The notes under the pieces are model-generated. The model saw nothing but the letters and a program-made list of their open reading frames with translations, was not told the origin of the DNA and ran no database searches. Below, one piece after another: positions 42,733-51,734 of a stretch of 64,000 bases of DNA. Position 1 is the first letter of the stretch. Every line of letters starts with the position of its first letter. The DNA is taken from assembly GCA_003194525.1 (NCBI GenBank), contig NBIV01000041.1, forward strand, positions 310,001 to 374,000. Direction: 5' to 3'. The translations under genes and the position numbers were made by a program. This DNA is from Gracilariopsis chorda. Its lineage: Eukaryota > Rhodophyta > Florideophyceae > Gracilariales > Gracilariaceae.

Positions 42733-43812
42733 ATGGCTTTTATTACGGCTATGCCGCGAACGCTTCTTCGCCAAAATCTGTCATCGGACACGATCTCATC
42801 CCGCAAAAGCAACTGCTGGTATCGTTCTATCCCGCAACGAAGAGCCACAACCACAGTCTGTGCCACAACCAATCCAGCAGATACTGAATCCGCTCCTAGC
42901 AAACAAGTACAGCTCGTTCCTCCGCCCTCTACGTTTTATCAAGCGATTACCCAAGCCCAAGAGGCGACACGAGCAGCTCTCAACGCAGGGTTTAGAGTTT
43001 TGGAAATCGAGTTTCCGCCCCTACCGGCTGCGCAATTGGAGAGTTCGGCTGTAGGTGCTTACGACGTTTCAGATGCCAATATACGTCTTGTAATTGACTT
43101 TGCTAAAAAGTTTGCAGCGCAGGGAAAGCGTATTGCCATGGCCTTTCCGGACCTCGTCGAGAAAGATCGAGCAGTCGAAATGAATAATGAAAGCGAGGAA
43201 CCCATCGAAAATGTTCGTTTCAGTGCCATTAAAGACGCCAAAAAGGGCTCCTTCATCGAGCGGTTATGGACCAATCCCGAAGTTGAGATTGCCGTCAGAG
43301 AAGATGATGATATGTTTATAGTACTGGGCGCTTCCTGCCAAGAACTACCTGACGTTGAACGTCTCGTCAATTCAGTCGGTGAACGCCCTGTCATCTTGTT
43401 CAATCTTAAGCTTGATACTGCGCGCGGTGACCTTGGACTCCCTGCGTTTCCGAGAAAGGACCTACACTTCCGTTTCTTGAGTACAGTGCTGCCGGTTTAC
43501 TACTTGCGAACGCGTACCTATTCACGCTCTATCACTCGACCGCCGTATGTCGTCAACTTCTCTGGCGCCCTATATAAAGTCTATCCTGGACCGTACCAAG
43601 TATTGCTGGACACAAATGCTGGCAACTACGAGCGCTTGTCTACGTTGGATGAACGACCCCCGTTGGGTGAAGTTAGGGATATGCTTACGGACGGCATGAA
43701 AATCGAAGGCATGGTTGGTAGGCAGGGTTCCGTGCTTTCAAAAGGCTACAAGTCCATGACTTGGTGGGAAGAGGATCGGACAAAGGCTCAATCTCAAAAC
43801 TGGAGATCATAA
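42733..43812 (+). CDS. DUF1995 protein, plastid (LPA3-like)
   Basis: A 359-aa protein with a plastid-type leader of about 60 residues (MAFITAMPRTLLRQN..., Ser/Thr/Arg-rich). The DUF1995 domain then fills the rest: PPPSTFYQAITQAQEATRAA, GFRVLEIEFPPLPA, a middle IRLVIDFAKKF...RIAMAFPDL, VILFNLKLDTARGDLGLPAF, and a C-terminal block with YYLRTRTYSRSITRPPYVVN and YPGPYQVLLD. The domain is found in cyanobacteria and plastid lineages; Arabidopsis LPA3 of this family helps insert CP43 into photosystem II. Several other DUF1995 proteins have no assigned role, so function here is tentative. The open frame continues 95 codons upstream, but the MAFIT start matches the leader of the ABM-domain protein in this window and is preferred. 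Single exon. Confidence 0.82.
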   Translation: MAFITAMPRTLLRQNLSSDTISSRKSNCWYRSIPQRRATTTVCATTNPADTESAPSKQVQLVPPPSTFYQAITQAQEATRAALNAGFRVLEIEFPPLPAAQLESSAVGAYDVSDANIRLVIDFAKKFAAQGKRIAMAFPDLVEKDRAVEMNNESEEPIENVRFSAIKDAKKGSFIERLWTNPEVEIAVREDDDMFIVLGASCQELPDVERLVNSVGERPVILFNLKLDTARGDLGLPAFPRKDLHFRFLSTVLPVYYLRTRTYSRSITRPPYVVNFSGALYKVYPGPYQVLLDTNAGNYERLSTLDERPPLGEVRDMLTDGMKIEGMVGRQGSVLSKGYKSMTWWEEDRTKAQSQNWRS

Positions 43813-44745
43813 ACATAGTTTACCTCAGATCACATGCATTTAATCTGATATACTTCCATTAACTTCTGTCCAAAGCGTGAAACGCTGCCGTGAACTTGCG
43901 GTTCTTTCTAAGAATCTATAACGCTCAGACTTCACCTCAGCAAAGCCGTATCAGTGCAGTACAAATCCATGGTTTTCTGCACCTCTGTTTTTGCAGGTGC
44001 TGTTTTGTACGGGTGAACGTCGCTCAAGATTTTGCCTTCCCGCAAGCGTCACACATCCGCCCCCTGTAGAGTTGCTACCATTGGTTGCCCAGGGAACGCG
44101 TGAGAAATCTTGCCAACATCTTGTGGTCCTGCATCGTTCTTGGATGTGTCTTCCCGTCGAGTTTCCTCTTCTACACCCGTCACTGCCTCCCGGTGTGCAA
44201 CATTAGTCAGTTGTCAACAATCCAAAACACATGCGAGCAGATATATGAAACATGTAATGCAGCTCTGAAATGCAAGTGTTTTGTGACAAAGCAAGCACAT
44301 ACAAGAGAAACAACTGCAGCGACCATTAGCAGAATCCAAACCTTGGATTTGGATTCTCCTCAGCCTTGAGCGACTAAAGAGAGCTTCTACCAGGAGCTAT
44401 CGGCGGTGCTTCATGAGACATCTTGGTTCCGGGTATCATTCGTTCTCACACGGCGGATGATTTCATGAAAATGACAACGTCAGGTATCTGCCTTCTGTAT
44501 TCATCCTCCGCAAGAATAGAGAGCATTTCAATATTTCTTCTACGATAGTCCAATACGATGAGCGTACTTCTTGTCTTTCACTCACACGGAGAACTACAGG
44601 TAAAACCACATTACTACACGGGGATGAACTTGTAGAATTGCTTTGCATGCATCATTCGTTTTCTACCGTACGTTCCGAGTTTCGACCTAGACACTGGCGT
44701 ACAGCGGGGACTGTCTCGAATAGGTTTAGTTCTGTAACGTTTTCT
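43813..44745. other. Tail-to-tail gap, 0.9 kb
   Basis: No gene called. One frame at about 44085-44369, without an ATG, reads a hydrophobic stretch followed by several cysteines (ILWSCIVLGCVFPSSFLFY, then CLPVC...CEQIYETCNAALKCKC). It could be an exon of a small secreted protein or chance. Confidence 0.4.
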
Positions 44746-46872
44746 CTATTGCTTCTTACTACTCTGCAACATTCCCTCCGCAGCATCTGCGACTCCTTGT
44801 ATAAATGCCGAGAAAGACTGTGCTGCTGCCCCCGGAAGTGGATCTTCAATCAGGAACGACTTGAACCACCTGTCCTTCGGTGTACCTTCCCGACATACAA
44901 CACATTTTGGAGCAACAGGCCGGTCTCGAACGCACTGGCCACGTACGCGCATCACAACGCTGGACTCTGGAGGAGGGTACTGCAGGTCTTTTCGACTTGA
45001 GGTGGCGTAGAAAATAACGACATCGGAAAACGCATCGAGCAAGAAAATGGGATGCCCACATTCTTTGACTGCAGCCGAAGATAACGGAAGTTCGTGATTA
45101 TTCTTCTCATGAAGATTGAGAAATGAGTACAATCGTGGATATGCAGCTGCGGCAAGCAGTTCTGGGCTCAAGTCCTCCCAAATGCATCGCAAAGCTGCCC
45201 GAGAATCTGGATCAACAGGCTCTTGTCTGAAGAGAAAACTACGAATGAGTCCGAAGATGAGACGAGGAACGGGTTGCAAAGCAGGGTATCTGGTGAGATT
45301 TCCATCGATCCCCGGAGTATCGCCCGCCTCTGCTTTTTTCGCCGCGCGGAAGAACAGATTTGCTAACCAATCGAAGAGCAACATGCGCGCGGCTCCGATA
45401 CTCTTTTCATCTGCAGTGGCAATTGCTTGGTGGAAAAGCATAGTAGCGATTGCATTCGAATCGGCTTCTTTTCGTATAACCGAACCGGAACCCGTCAGTG
45501 CATATGATTGAGTCTGTACTCGAAGAACCCTCTGTGGCAGTGAACCCGGTTCGATAAAAACGCCTTGGAATGCAACCTGCACGCTCGCGAAACGGACATT
45601 GGCAGGAGGAGACTCTTCACTTGCACGAAATTCGACAGCCAGTGTGGAAGTGTGTCCGTGACAGCTCAGACGATACACCTCTGGAACTTCACTGTCTTGA
45701 TAGACACCACATCCGTATACATCAGCAACAGGGATGCAGGAACTTGTCCGCACCCGAAGCAAACCTCTAACAACCGCGGGGTCATTAAGATGTTGCCACA
45801 CATCAGCAGATAGAGACTCCTCGCCGGATTCGTACATGGTTAATCTACCGCCACTGATCTGTGCCAAGGGAGCTAGAGACGCCACATGAACCGGGGTCTT
45901 CGACGAAATGTACACATCAAACATGGCACCCAGCAAATTGGCGCGCACGCCCGCCTGTTCATAGAAGCGAGTAAGCGGTTTAGGAGGGTGTTGCTGGTCA
46001 TCTGGAAGAGGGTGTGAGGCATGTTGAATAGCACCATCTCCGAAATTGGGCTCCGTTGCAGCGAGAACGAGCACACGGGCAGCCAGAAGTTGAGCAGTTT
46101 CAATCATATCAAGCGCCGCTTTAACAGCTGTTCCCAAGGCGCTTTTGGTTGGTGCAGAAACTTGAGCATGCTCTTTGGCACGGAATTTGGCGAGCATGGA
46201 AACGATTTTGGATACGGTTTGATTGTTTGTCGTACGGAACCATTGATCTGGTGGAAATACGTGTGAGGCGTTTAGTGAAGGGTCTTGTGGTGAGAAGTGA
46301 CGGAGAATTTCGGCGCGTAGATCCAGTAGGGTTACGTTGTGGTCGTAAAGCATGATTCCGACGATTGATACACCTTGAATGGAAAGCAGAGCTTGACGAA
46401 TGGCCTTCCTGGCGGCATCCATAAAAGGTTGATCGCCGTTTGCATCGACGAGGAAGATATACGCGGTGGGTGGGGGAGTGATGATGTTCTCGACGGGAAG
46501 ATCGTAAAGATGGCGCGACAGCTCAGGGACGATGTGCAATGCCTCTGGCGGAGCAAGCAAGATCGGAGAATAGCGAGTCGGTAATGTGTTTCGTTGAGAA
46601 CAGATAGCGCAAGCCCAGTAGCGCGCGTTCATATTGCAGGCAGCACCGATATAAGCGCGACAGGCAGTGCATCTTGGAATGGCGGTGGAGGTTGTAGCGG
46701 CGGCGGATTTGTAGGAGGCTAGAGCGGCAGGCGGTAAAGAAGCCTCGAAGGCGAGCGTGGAGCGTGGGGGAGGCGACGGTGATAGTGGTGTAACCAGCAC
46801 GCCGCATGGAACGGCCGAGCGGGTTTGCACGGCTGCATTGGCGGGAATTCTGGCGCTCGTGGGGCGGAGCAT
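44746..46872 (-). CDS. SEC23: Sec23-like COPII coat protein
   Basis: A 708-aa protein of the Sec23/Sec24 superfamily, the inner COPII coat that forms vesicles at the ER. After a short Pro-rich start comes the zinc finger PRCTACRAYIG...WACAICSQRN (Cys68, 71, 88, 91), with the QRN that follows the finger in Sec23. The vWA-like trunk starts near TAYIFLVDANGDQPFMDAAR. Beta-barrel, helical (IATMLFHQAIATADEKSIGA) and gelsolin-like regions follow, ending DRWFKSFLIEDPLPG and SFSAFIQGVADAAEGM. Length and finger favour Sec23 over Sec24, but the trunk is diverged from yeast and animal Sec23, so it may be a Sec23-related paralogue. The GAP Arg finger could not be placed by eye. The frame opens with GTG at 46896; the first ATG is used. 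The start codon lies about 350 bp from that of the divergent RAD51D-like gene. Confidence 0.75.
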   Translation of the reverse strand: MLRPTSARIPANAAVQTRSAVPCGVLVTPLSPSPPPRSTLAFEASLPPAALASYKSAAATTSTAIPRCTACRAYIGAACNMNARYWACAICSQRNTLPTRYSPILLAPPEALHIVPELSRHLYDLPVENIITPPPTAYIFLVDANGDQPFMDAARKAIRQALLSIQGVSIVGIMLYDHNVTLLDLRAEILRHFSPQDPSLNASHVFPPDQWFRTTNNQTVSKIVSMLAKFRAKEHAQVSAPTKSALGTAVKAALDMIETAQLLAARVLVLAATEPNFGDGAIQHASHPLPDDQQHPPKPLTRFYEQAGVRANLLGAMFDVYISSKTPVHVASLAPLAQISGGRLTMYESGEESLSADVWQHLNDPAVVRGLLRVRTSSCIPVADVYGCGVYQDSEVPEVYRLSCHGHTSTLAVEFRASEESPPANVRFASVQVAFQGVFIEPGSLPQRVLRVQTQSYALTGSGSVIRKEADSNAIATMLFHQAIATADEKSIGAARMLLFDWLANLFFRAAKKAEAGDTPGIDGNLTRYPALQPVPRLIFGLIRSFLFRQEPVDPDSRAALRCIWEDLSPELLAAAAYPRLYSFLNLHEKNNHELPLSSAAVKECGHPIFLLDAFSDVVIFYATSSRKDLQYPPPESSVVMRVRGQCVRDRPVAPKCVVCREGTPKDRWFKSFLIEDPLPGAAAQSFSAFIQGVADAAEGMLQSSKKQ

Positions 46873-47226
46873 GTCGGAGGTGCGCTTTCGATTCACACGG
46901 TCATCGGAAGGAGCGCACTTTTTGTCTCGTAACGCAAGTGAACGCGTCGTGGGTGTTGGGCGTAATATTACTGAACTCCATGTACGTCATGCAAACGGGA
47001 GCTGCTGAGGTGTCAGCCTATGGTCTGGCGCTGACCAACGCGCGTAACGTTCTGAAAGTCATCACGCATCCCGTGACTGTCACGCGGATCGCCATCACGC
47101 CTACAGCGCGACGCCATGCCGTTCACGGTAACCTTAGATCTACCGTGAATTCACGCTTGTTAAGAACGGCCCTCATATACCGTTTCCGCCAGGCGCCGGT
47201 GACGACGCGGCGCGGGCGGCCGTGCG

Positions 47227-48141
47227 ATGCGTCTTCAAGATCTGCCGCTCAACCCGGAAACATTGCAAGCGCTGCAAAGCGCGAATGAAACCGTAGAATC
47301 TCTGCTCTGTCATCCCTTCAACGAGCCGCACAACAGTTTGCCGCAACACCTTATCTCCGACGCGCATGCCGCCCTGCACCGTGTCGCTGTGCGTGCCTCC
47401 CCATCTTTGAAGTGGGGCACCTCCCTGCTGACCCCCTGCGCGAGCTTCAACCACAATGTTGGCCTACCTTCCACCACTGTGCTCCAGCTTTATGGCACTT
47501 CTTTGGCTGGGAAGACGATGATATGCATCAGTTTGGCTGCCGCAGTTCTGAAACAAACACAAAGAGTAATATGGTTGGATACTTGTGCCGGCGAGTGGCT
47601 GCTTCGTGCCGCTGTCTCCAACCATTCAGATGCTCAGATCGACCTTCTCACAGTTCGAACCGCCACTAACGCTCCCCAAATCGTGCACCAGCTTCGTGCC
47701 CTCATATCCGAACTCCCGTCACTTCCAAATGCCCCTATGCCTCGCTTGCTCATTTTCGACTCCCCAGCCTCGGTTCTATCACCTGTCTTAGGTCTCAAGG
47801 GTCCGAATGGATGGAGTGGCCACACCGCAATGCAACAAATAACTACTCTCATCAGTAGATTTATCACGCTTTCATCCGCTACTGTCGTCGTCACCAATCG
47901 AGTTGTTGATTCTGCTACTCGACCCGCTCTAGGAAACATATGGAGTAATTTCGTTGATGTACATCTGTTCTGCCAACGTGTCGATGCCCATGAACAAAGA
48001 CTGGAGCTTCGCCTCACAGTCACTTCCAAACGAGCGCCCACCAGCACCTTCTCCGTTTTGATCACAGACCAAGGAATGACGGATAACGATGTCGAGCAGA
48101 CGCAGATTGGCCCAACTCAAACTGAGCGTGCGCATATTTGA
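47227..48141 (+). CDS. RAD51 paralogue, RAD51D-like
   Basis: A 304-aa RecA-fold ATPase acting in homologous recombination. Walker A is GTSLAGKT (residues 90-97) after TTVLQLY, and Walker B is RLLIFDSP (about 173-180). The next blocks, SSATVVVTNRVVD and RPALGNIWSNFVDVHLF, match the VVVTNH and RPALGxSW segments of RAD51D, and SPVLGLKG follows Walker B as SPLLG does in RAD51D. An N-terminal segment of about 60 residues precedes the core, as in RAD51D. XRCC2 and RAD51B are the main alternatives. In animals and plants RAD51D works in the BCDX2 complex. The usual Walker A Gly-Lys-Thr is intact, so ATP binding is expected. Single exon; converges on the ROK kinase gene with 242 bp between. Confidence 0.75.
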   Translation: MRLQDLPLNPETLQALQSANETVESLLCHPFNEPHNSLPQHLISDAHAALHRVAVRASPSLKWGTSLLTPCASFNHNVGLPSTTVLQLYGTSLAGKTMICISLAAAVLKQTQRVIWLDTCAGEWLLRAAVSNHSDAQIDLLTVRTATNAPQIVHQLRALISELPSLPNAPMPRLLIFDSPASVLSPVLGLKGPNGWSGHTAMQQITTLISRFITLSSATVVVTNRVVDSATRPALGNIWSNFVDVHLFCQRVDAHEQRLELRLTVTSKRAPTSTFSVLITDQGMTDNDVEQTQIGPTQTERAHI

Positions 48142-48383
48142 GCACAAGGGTACATGTGCTTTGCATATGCGCTACGCGAAAAGCTCATACGCTACAAGCT
48201 GCTCTCCTCAACAAGCCGGACTGCCACAGACACCATACTCTACCAGCCGAATACGCCGCGGATATTCTGGCCCAGTTAATGGTCTTGATGCGCGCAACAG
48301 CGAATATATGCGAAGCGATGCCTCGTAGAGATCGCATCTACTGCGCAATACAGCAAGTGACGTGGTGAAAGCAAATGAAGAAG

Positions 48384-49424
48384 TCATTTAATGCCGTTTG
48401 CTACCCGTCGGGCGAGTTCAATGGCGCCGATAATACCAATGTTATTTCCATACCCGCTGGGCACAATGTACTCGTCAATGTTAGTAGTGAGCTTGTCAAG
48501 AAGAAGGTACTCATTGTTGATCTTCTTGAAATGGGTGCGAATCTTTTCAAACAAGATGGCTCGTTTCATAACACCACCGGACAAAACAATGACGTGCGGA
48601 GAAGCAATCACGCAAATGGTGAAACAAAGCTGGGCAAGATAATATGCAACGTCATCCCAAGCGGGATGATCGTCAGGCACGGAGGGCAAATTGGCTGGCT
48701 CGACTCCCGCACGGTCGGCACATGCTTTGGCGCTTGCCATGGACTCGACGGACATTGGATGATCGGTGAGCCAGCCGGGATACTGGTCGTTCTCTCTTCG
48801 CAAGGGCATCATGTGACCGCCCTCGGGATGAGCAAGACCGTGGACTGGTTGACTGTTTACAACCAACCCCACACCGATTCCAGTGCCGACTGTAATGTAG
48901 GCACAACTGTCACCAGTGTGATTTCCATAGCGCATTTCGGCTATCGCTGGGGCGTTGACATCGGTGTCGAAAGCAATGGGGACGTTGAACTCTTTGAAGT
49001 AGGAAAGAACATCAGTTTGTCGCCAACCTGGTTTGTTGGACGATGTGACGTAACCATATGTCTTGGATGAGCGATCCAGATCTACGGGGCCGAAGGAAGC
49101 GACTCCCAGGGAGACGAACGGAGCGTGGGTGCGTAGGAAGCGCACTATGTGCGATAGAGTAGTGTGCGGATCGGTGGTGCGCACCTCAGTTGTATCGATA
49201 AGCTTGGCGGGATCATCTGCAAAGGCGAGCGCCGCTCGACAACTGGTTCCTCCGAGCTCCACGGCGGCGAACAGGGCGTTTGGAGGCAGGCTTTGAGGAG
49301 CGGCACATTGATCAGGGGAGCGGAGCGATAGACGGCGGTGATAGAGGTGAGTTAGGATGGCACCCGAGGCGAAGGCTGTGGCGAGCGCGGCACAACGCCA
49401 TGCTGAAACCTCGGCGGGGGCCAT
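48384..49424 (-). CDS. ROK-family sugar kinase (fructokinase-like), zinc site altered
   Basis: A 346-aa ROK kinase, closest in layout to bacterial fructokinases such as YdhR/GmuE. The phosphate loop is AAVELGGTSCRAAL (Glu-x-Gly-Gly-Thr, as in that subgroup). Further blocks are SLGVASFGPVDLD, a fructokinase-like KPGWRQTDVLSYF, PIAFDTDVNAPAIAE (catalytic Asp region), TVGTGIGVGLVV, PEGGHMMPLR and VLSGGVMKR. Where relatives have two zinc-binding Cys after the GH motif (pattern CPxHxxCxExxxS), this protein reads LTDHPMSVESMAS: the His and Glu are kept but both Cys are lost. The N-terminus has a 20-residue hydrophobic stretch (CAALATAFASGAILTHLY), perhaps a membrane anchor or targeting signal. The coding strand has a 15-C run 13 nt before the ATG. 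The frame runs on upstream but is not protein-like there. Confidence 0.85.
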   Translation of the reverse strand: MAPAEVSAWRCAALATAFASGAILTHLYHRRLSLRSPDQCAAPQSLPPNALFAAVELGGTSCRAALAFADDPAKLIDTTEVRTTDPHTTLSHIVRFLRTHAPFVSLGVASFGPVDLDRSSKTYGYVTSSNKPGWRQTDVLSYFKEFNVPIAFDTDVNAPAIAEMRYGNHTGDSCAYITVGTGIGVGLVVNSQPVHGLAHPEGGHMMPLRRENDQYPGWLTDHPMSVESMASAKACADRAGVEPANLPSVPDDHPAWDDVAYYLAQLCFTICVIASPHVIVLSGGVMKRAILFEKIRTHFKKINNEYLLLDKLTTNIDEYIVPSGYGNNIGIIGAIELARRVANGIK

Positions 49425-49436
49425 GACGAGTGTGCA

Positions 49437-49451
49437 GGGGGGGGGGGGGGG
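49437..49451 (-). promoter_or_regulatory. Poly-C tract in the leader of the ROK kinase gene
   Basis: Fifteen consecutive G on the plus strand (C on the coding strand) ending 13 nt before the start codon. Similar runs lie upstream of two other genes here. It could affect translation or transcription, or be neutral. Confidence 0.4.
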
Positions 49452-50038
49452 ACTGATCGTTCCGCTGCGTTGAAGACGTGAATCGCGAGGCGCGCAAGGA
49501 TTGGTGAAGATGAGAAAAGAACAGGGGAGAGCAATGCGGAGGAGGCAGCAGTGCGGAGGTGTACGTTTAGAGAAGATACGTCGAATCTGGTGCGAGCTGA
49601 TCCAAAGTGCAAGTGGCGGAGCGCCGCGCCACGTGGGCAAGTGACGCGTTGTGGCGGCGACGTTACAGTGCTGTACACGTTTGCTGCAGGCAGCGCTGAT
49701 TCGAAATGCTGCTTGCCGATGCGCCAACGGACGGACGCCAGGTGGTGCACGCCCGTAACGGCGGTGTGTCGCGCCAATGGCGTTGCGCTGAAGCATCGCC
49801 GCGGCAGCTGTCGGCTGCACGGCCTCGCGCCGATGCTTGCCGTTGCATGCCGCGAAGCGCTTCAACTTCCGCACCCGCCTTGCCATCAATCGCCCGTCCT
49901 CCTGAGAGTGCGCTCCGCTCCTAAATAGCCATCGGACACTGTAACGCTCTCTCCATCCGCCCTCCTTCGCTCTGACCGTCTGCCTGCCGCCATACTCTGT
50001 TCATCTCTTCTTTCATTGCCAAGCTTCTTATCCCTATC

Positions 50039-50888
50039 ATGGATCCAAACGACAAGCGTTCTCCGGATGTCATCGCTTTGTTCGATGTCGATGGTACCCT
50101 CACTGCTCCGCGCTTGGTAAGTCAGATGCATGCCGTTTTGCGTTCCGTCTCCCTGCGCTTCAGCAAAGTGCACAAGCGCTGACCAACTTCTCACCCCGAT
50201 TCCTACTCTACTGCAGACCGCCACCGAGGAAATGATCGACTTCCTTGCCGAGTTGCGCAAGAAGGTTATCATCGGCATGGTTGGTGGCTCCGATCTCCGC
50301 AAACAGAAGGAGCAACTCGGCGAGAATGTGTTGGATATGTTCGATTACACCTTCTCCGAGAATGGCTTGGTGGCCTATCGCGGCAAGGAGCTCCTCGCTG
50401 AAGCCAGTATCACCGCCCATCTGGGAGAGAAACGTTTACAGAAGCTTATCAATTACTGTTTACGTTATATTTCCGCGCTCAATATTCCCGTCAAGCGCGG
50501 TACTTTCATCGAGTTTAGGAAGGGCATGTTGAACGTTTCGCCTATTGGCAGGAATTGCAGTCAGAAGGAACGTTGCGAGTTCGAGGAGTATGATGAGAAG
50601 GAGAATATCCGGGAACACTTTGTCATCGCCCTCAAGGAGACGTTCTGGGATTACGGTCTCACGTTTTCCATCGGCGGACAAATATCATTTGACGTCTTCC
50701 CGAATGGATGGGACAAGACGTATGCATTGCAGTTTGTCGATCATATTAAGGAGATCCACTTCTTCGGAGATAAGACTTACGACGGCGGTAATGACTATGA
50801 GATTTATGAGTCGCCTAGAACTGTTGGTCATAGCGTTAAGAACCCGGAAGAAACTATGCAGATTTGCCGTGACCTGTTCTTATCGTAG
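50039..50888 (+). CDS. PMM: Phosphomannomutase, two exons
   Basis: Converts mannose 6-phosphate to mannose 1-phosphate for GDP-mannose, glycosylation and cell-wall polysaccharide synthesis. Exons are 50039-50116 and 50217-50888, separated by a 100-bp GTAAGT...CTGCAG intron in phase 0; the product is 249 aa, normal for eukaryotic PMM. The HAD nucleophile loop is [13 protein letters not shown] (Asp16, Asp18) at the end of exon 1. Exon 2 has [70 protein letters not shown] and [15 protein letters not shown], all PMM signatures. There is no targeting sequence, so it is cytosolic. A TAAATAG element about 115 bp before the ATG may serve as a TATA box. The gene is head to head with the ROK kinase gene, which also handles hexoses, but shared control is only a guess. 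Confidence 0.96.
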
Positions 50889-51734
50889 TGTATCACATCC
50901 TGGCTGTAGGAGGCTGCCTGTTGTGCCTGTTGCCGAAGTTGTAACCCAGACTCTTCGTTGCGCTAGGACGCGCATTTGCATACTCTGGGAAATGACAAGT
51001 AGAGCAATGCAGAGCTCAAGTAAACGAACTTGTACGTCTCCATCTGTAACTGTTGTGCCTCAAGAGAATAGAATTTCCAAGCATGCTGAGCGAGCATTTG
51101 TCGCAGAAGAGGGGCGTGTAGATTGGATCGAAGACGGATTATGGGAGCGCGGTGCTTGGCCTGTCGCAGATTTGTATCTCATCGCAACAACCAAGCTCTG
51201 GCAACATGTTCACAGGCCCACTCTCTGCGTTCCTCCTTCCCTCTGGACTGCAAAACGCTCTCCTCTCACCCTTAGCTTTAAAGGCACCAGCCGGCTTGGG
51301 CGCCAACCGGCTGTGCCCCGCTCGCAGGGCGAGCGGGGCAGAACAGGGAGGGTTCTTCGTTCACGCCTTTTCTCCCTAACTAAGAAGACCTTGCGACGCC
51401 CCGCTCGGAAATATGTTCATCTGCTGTGCAAAACACAGCAGTTTTTAACCATAGGATACAAGGATAGATTGCTAACCGCACCCTTGTAGATACAGTACGT
51501 GTAGTTGTTTTTGGCAAGTGACGTCACCATTCCCATATTCAAAGTTGCGAAAAGCTGCCCTTCCAACAGTTCAACCGTCCCTACGACTCCCACCTGTCTC
51601 GTTATCTTCAAGTGGTCGTGATCATCTCTTGGAGCAACAGAGTGGTCACCACGCCTGTAATTCGTTCTCTGCTCTGTTCCTTTGGCGAAACACACTTGCG
51701 CTACCAAGTTGCAGGCTGTCCACTGCGTTTAGCA
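50889..51734. other. Gap with two stable hairpins
   Basis: No gene recognised. Two inverted repeats are clear. One is a 12-bp perfect stem, TGCCCCGCTCGC / GCGAGCGGGGCA with a 3-nt loop (51314-51340). The other is an 8-bp stem, CTGCTGTG / CACAGCAG (51421-51441), followed at once by TTTTT. The TBC gene's promoter and leader lie at the right end. Confidence 0.5.

Noticed and set aside
48384-49889. Longer 501-codon version of the ROK kinase
   Set aside because: The extra N-terminal part is translated leader and poly-C tract without protein character; the ATG at 49424 is preferred.
50545-51489. 314-codon plus-strand frame across the PMM 3' end
   Set aside because: Its first third overlaps the well-supported PMM exon 2 in another frame, and the rest has no domain.
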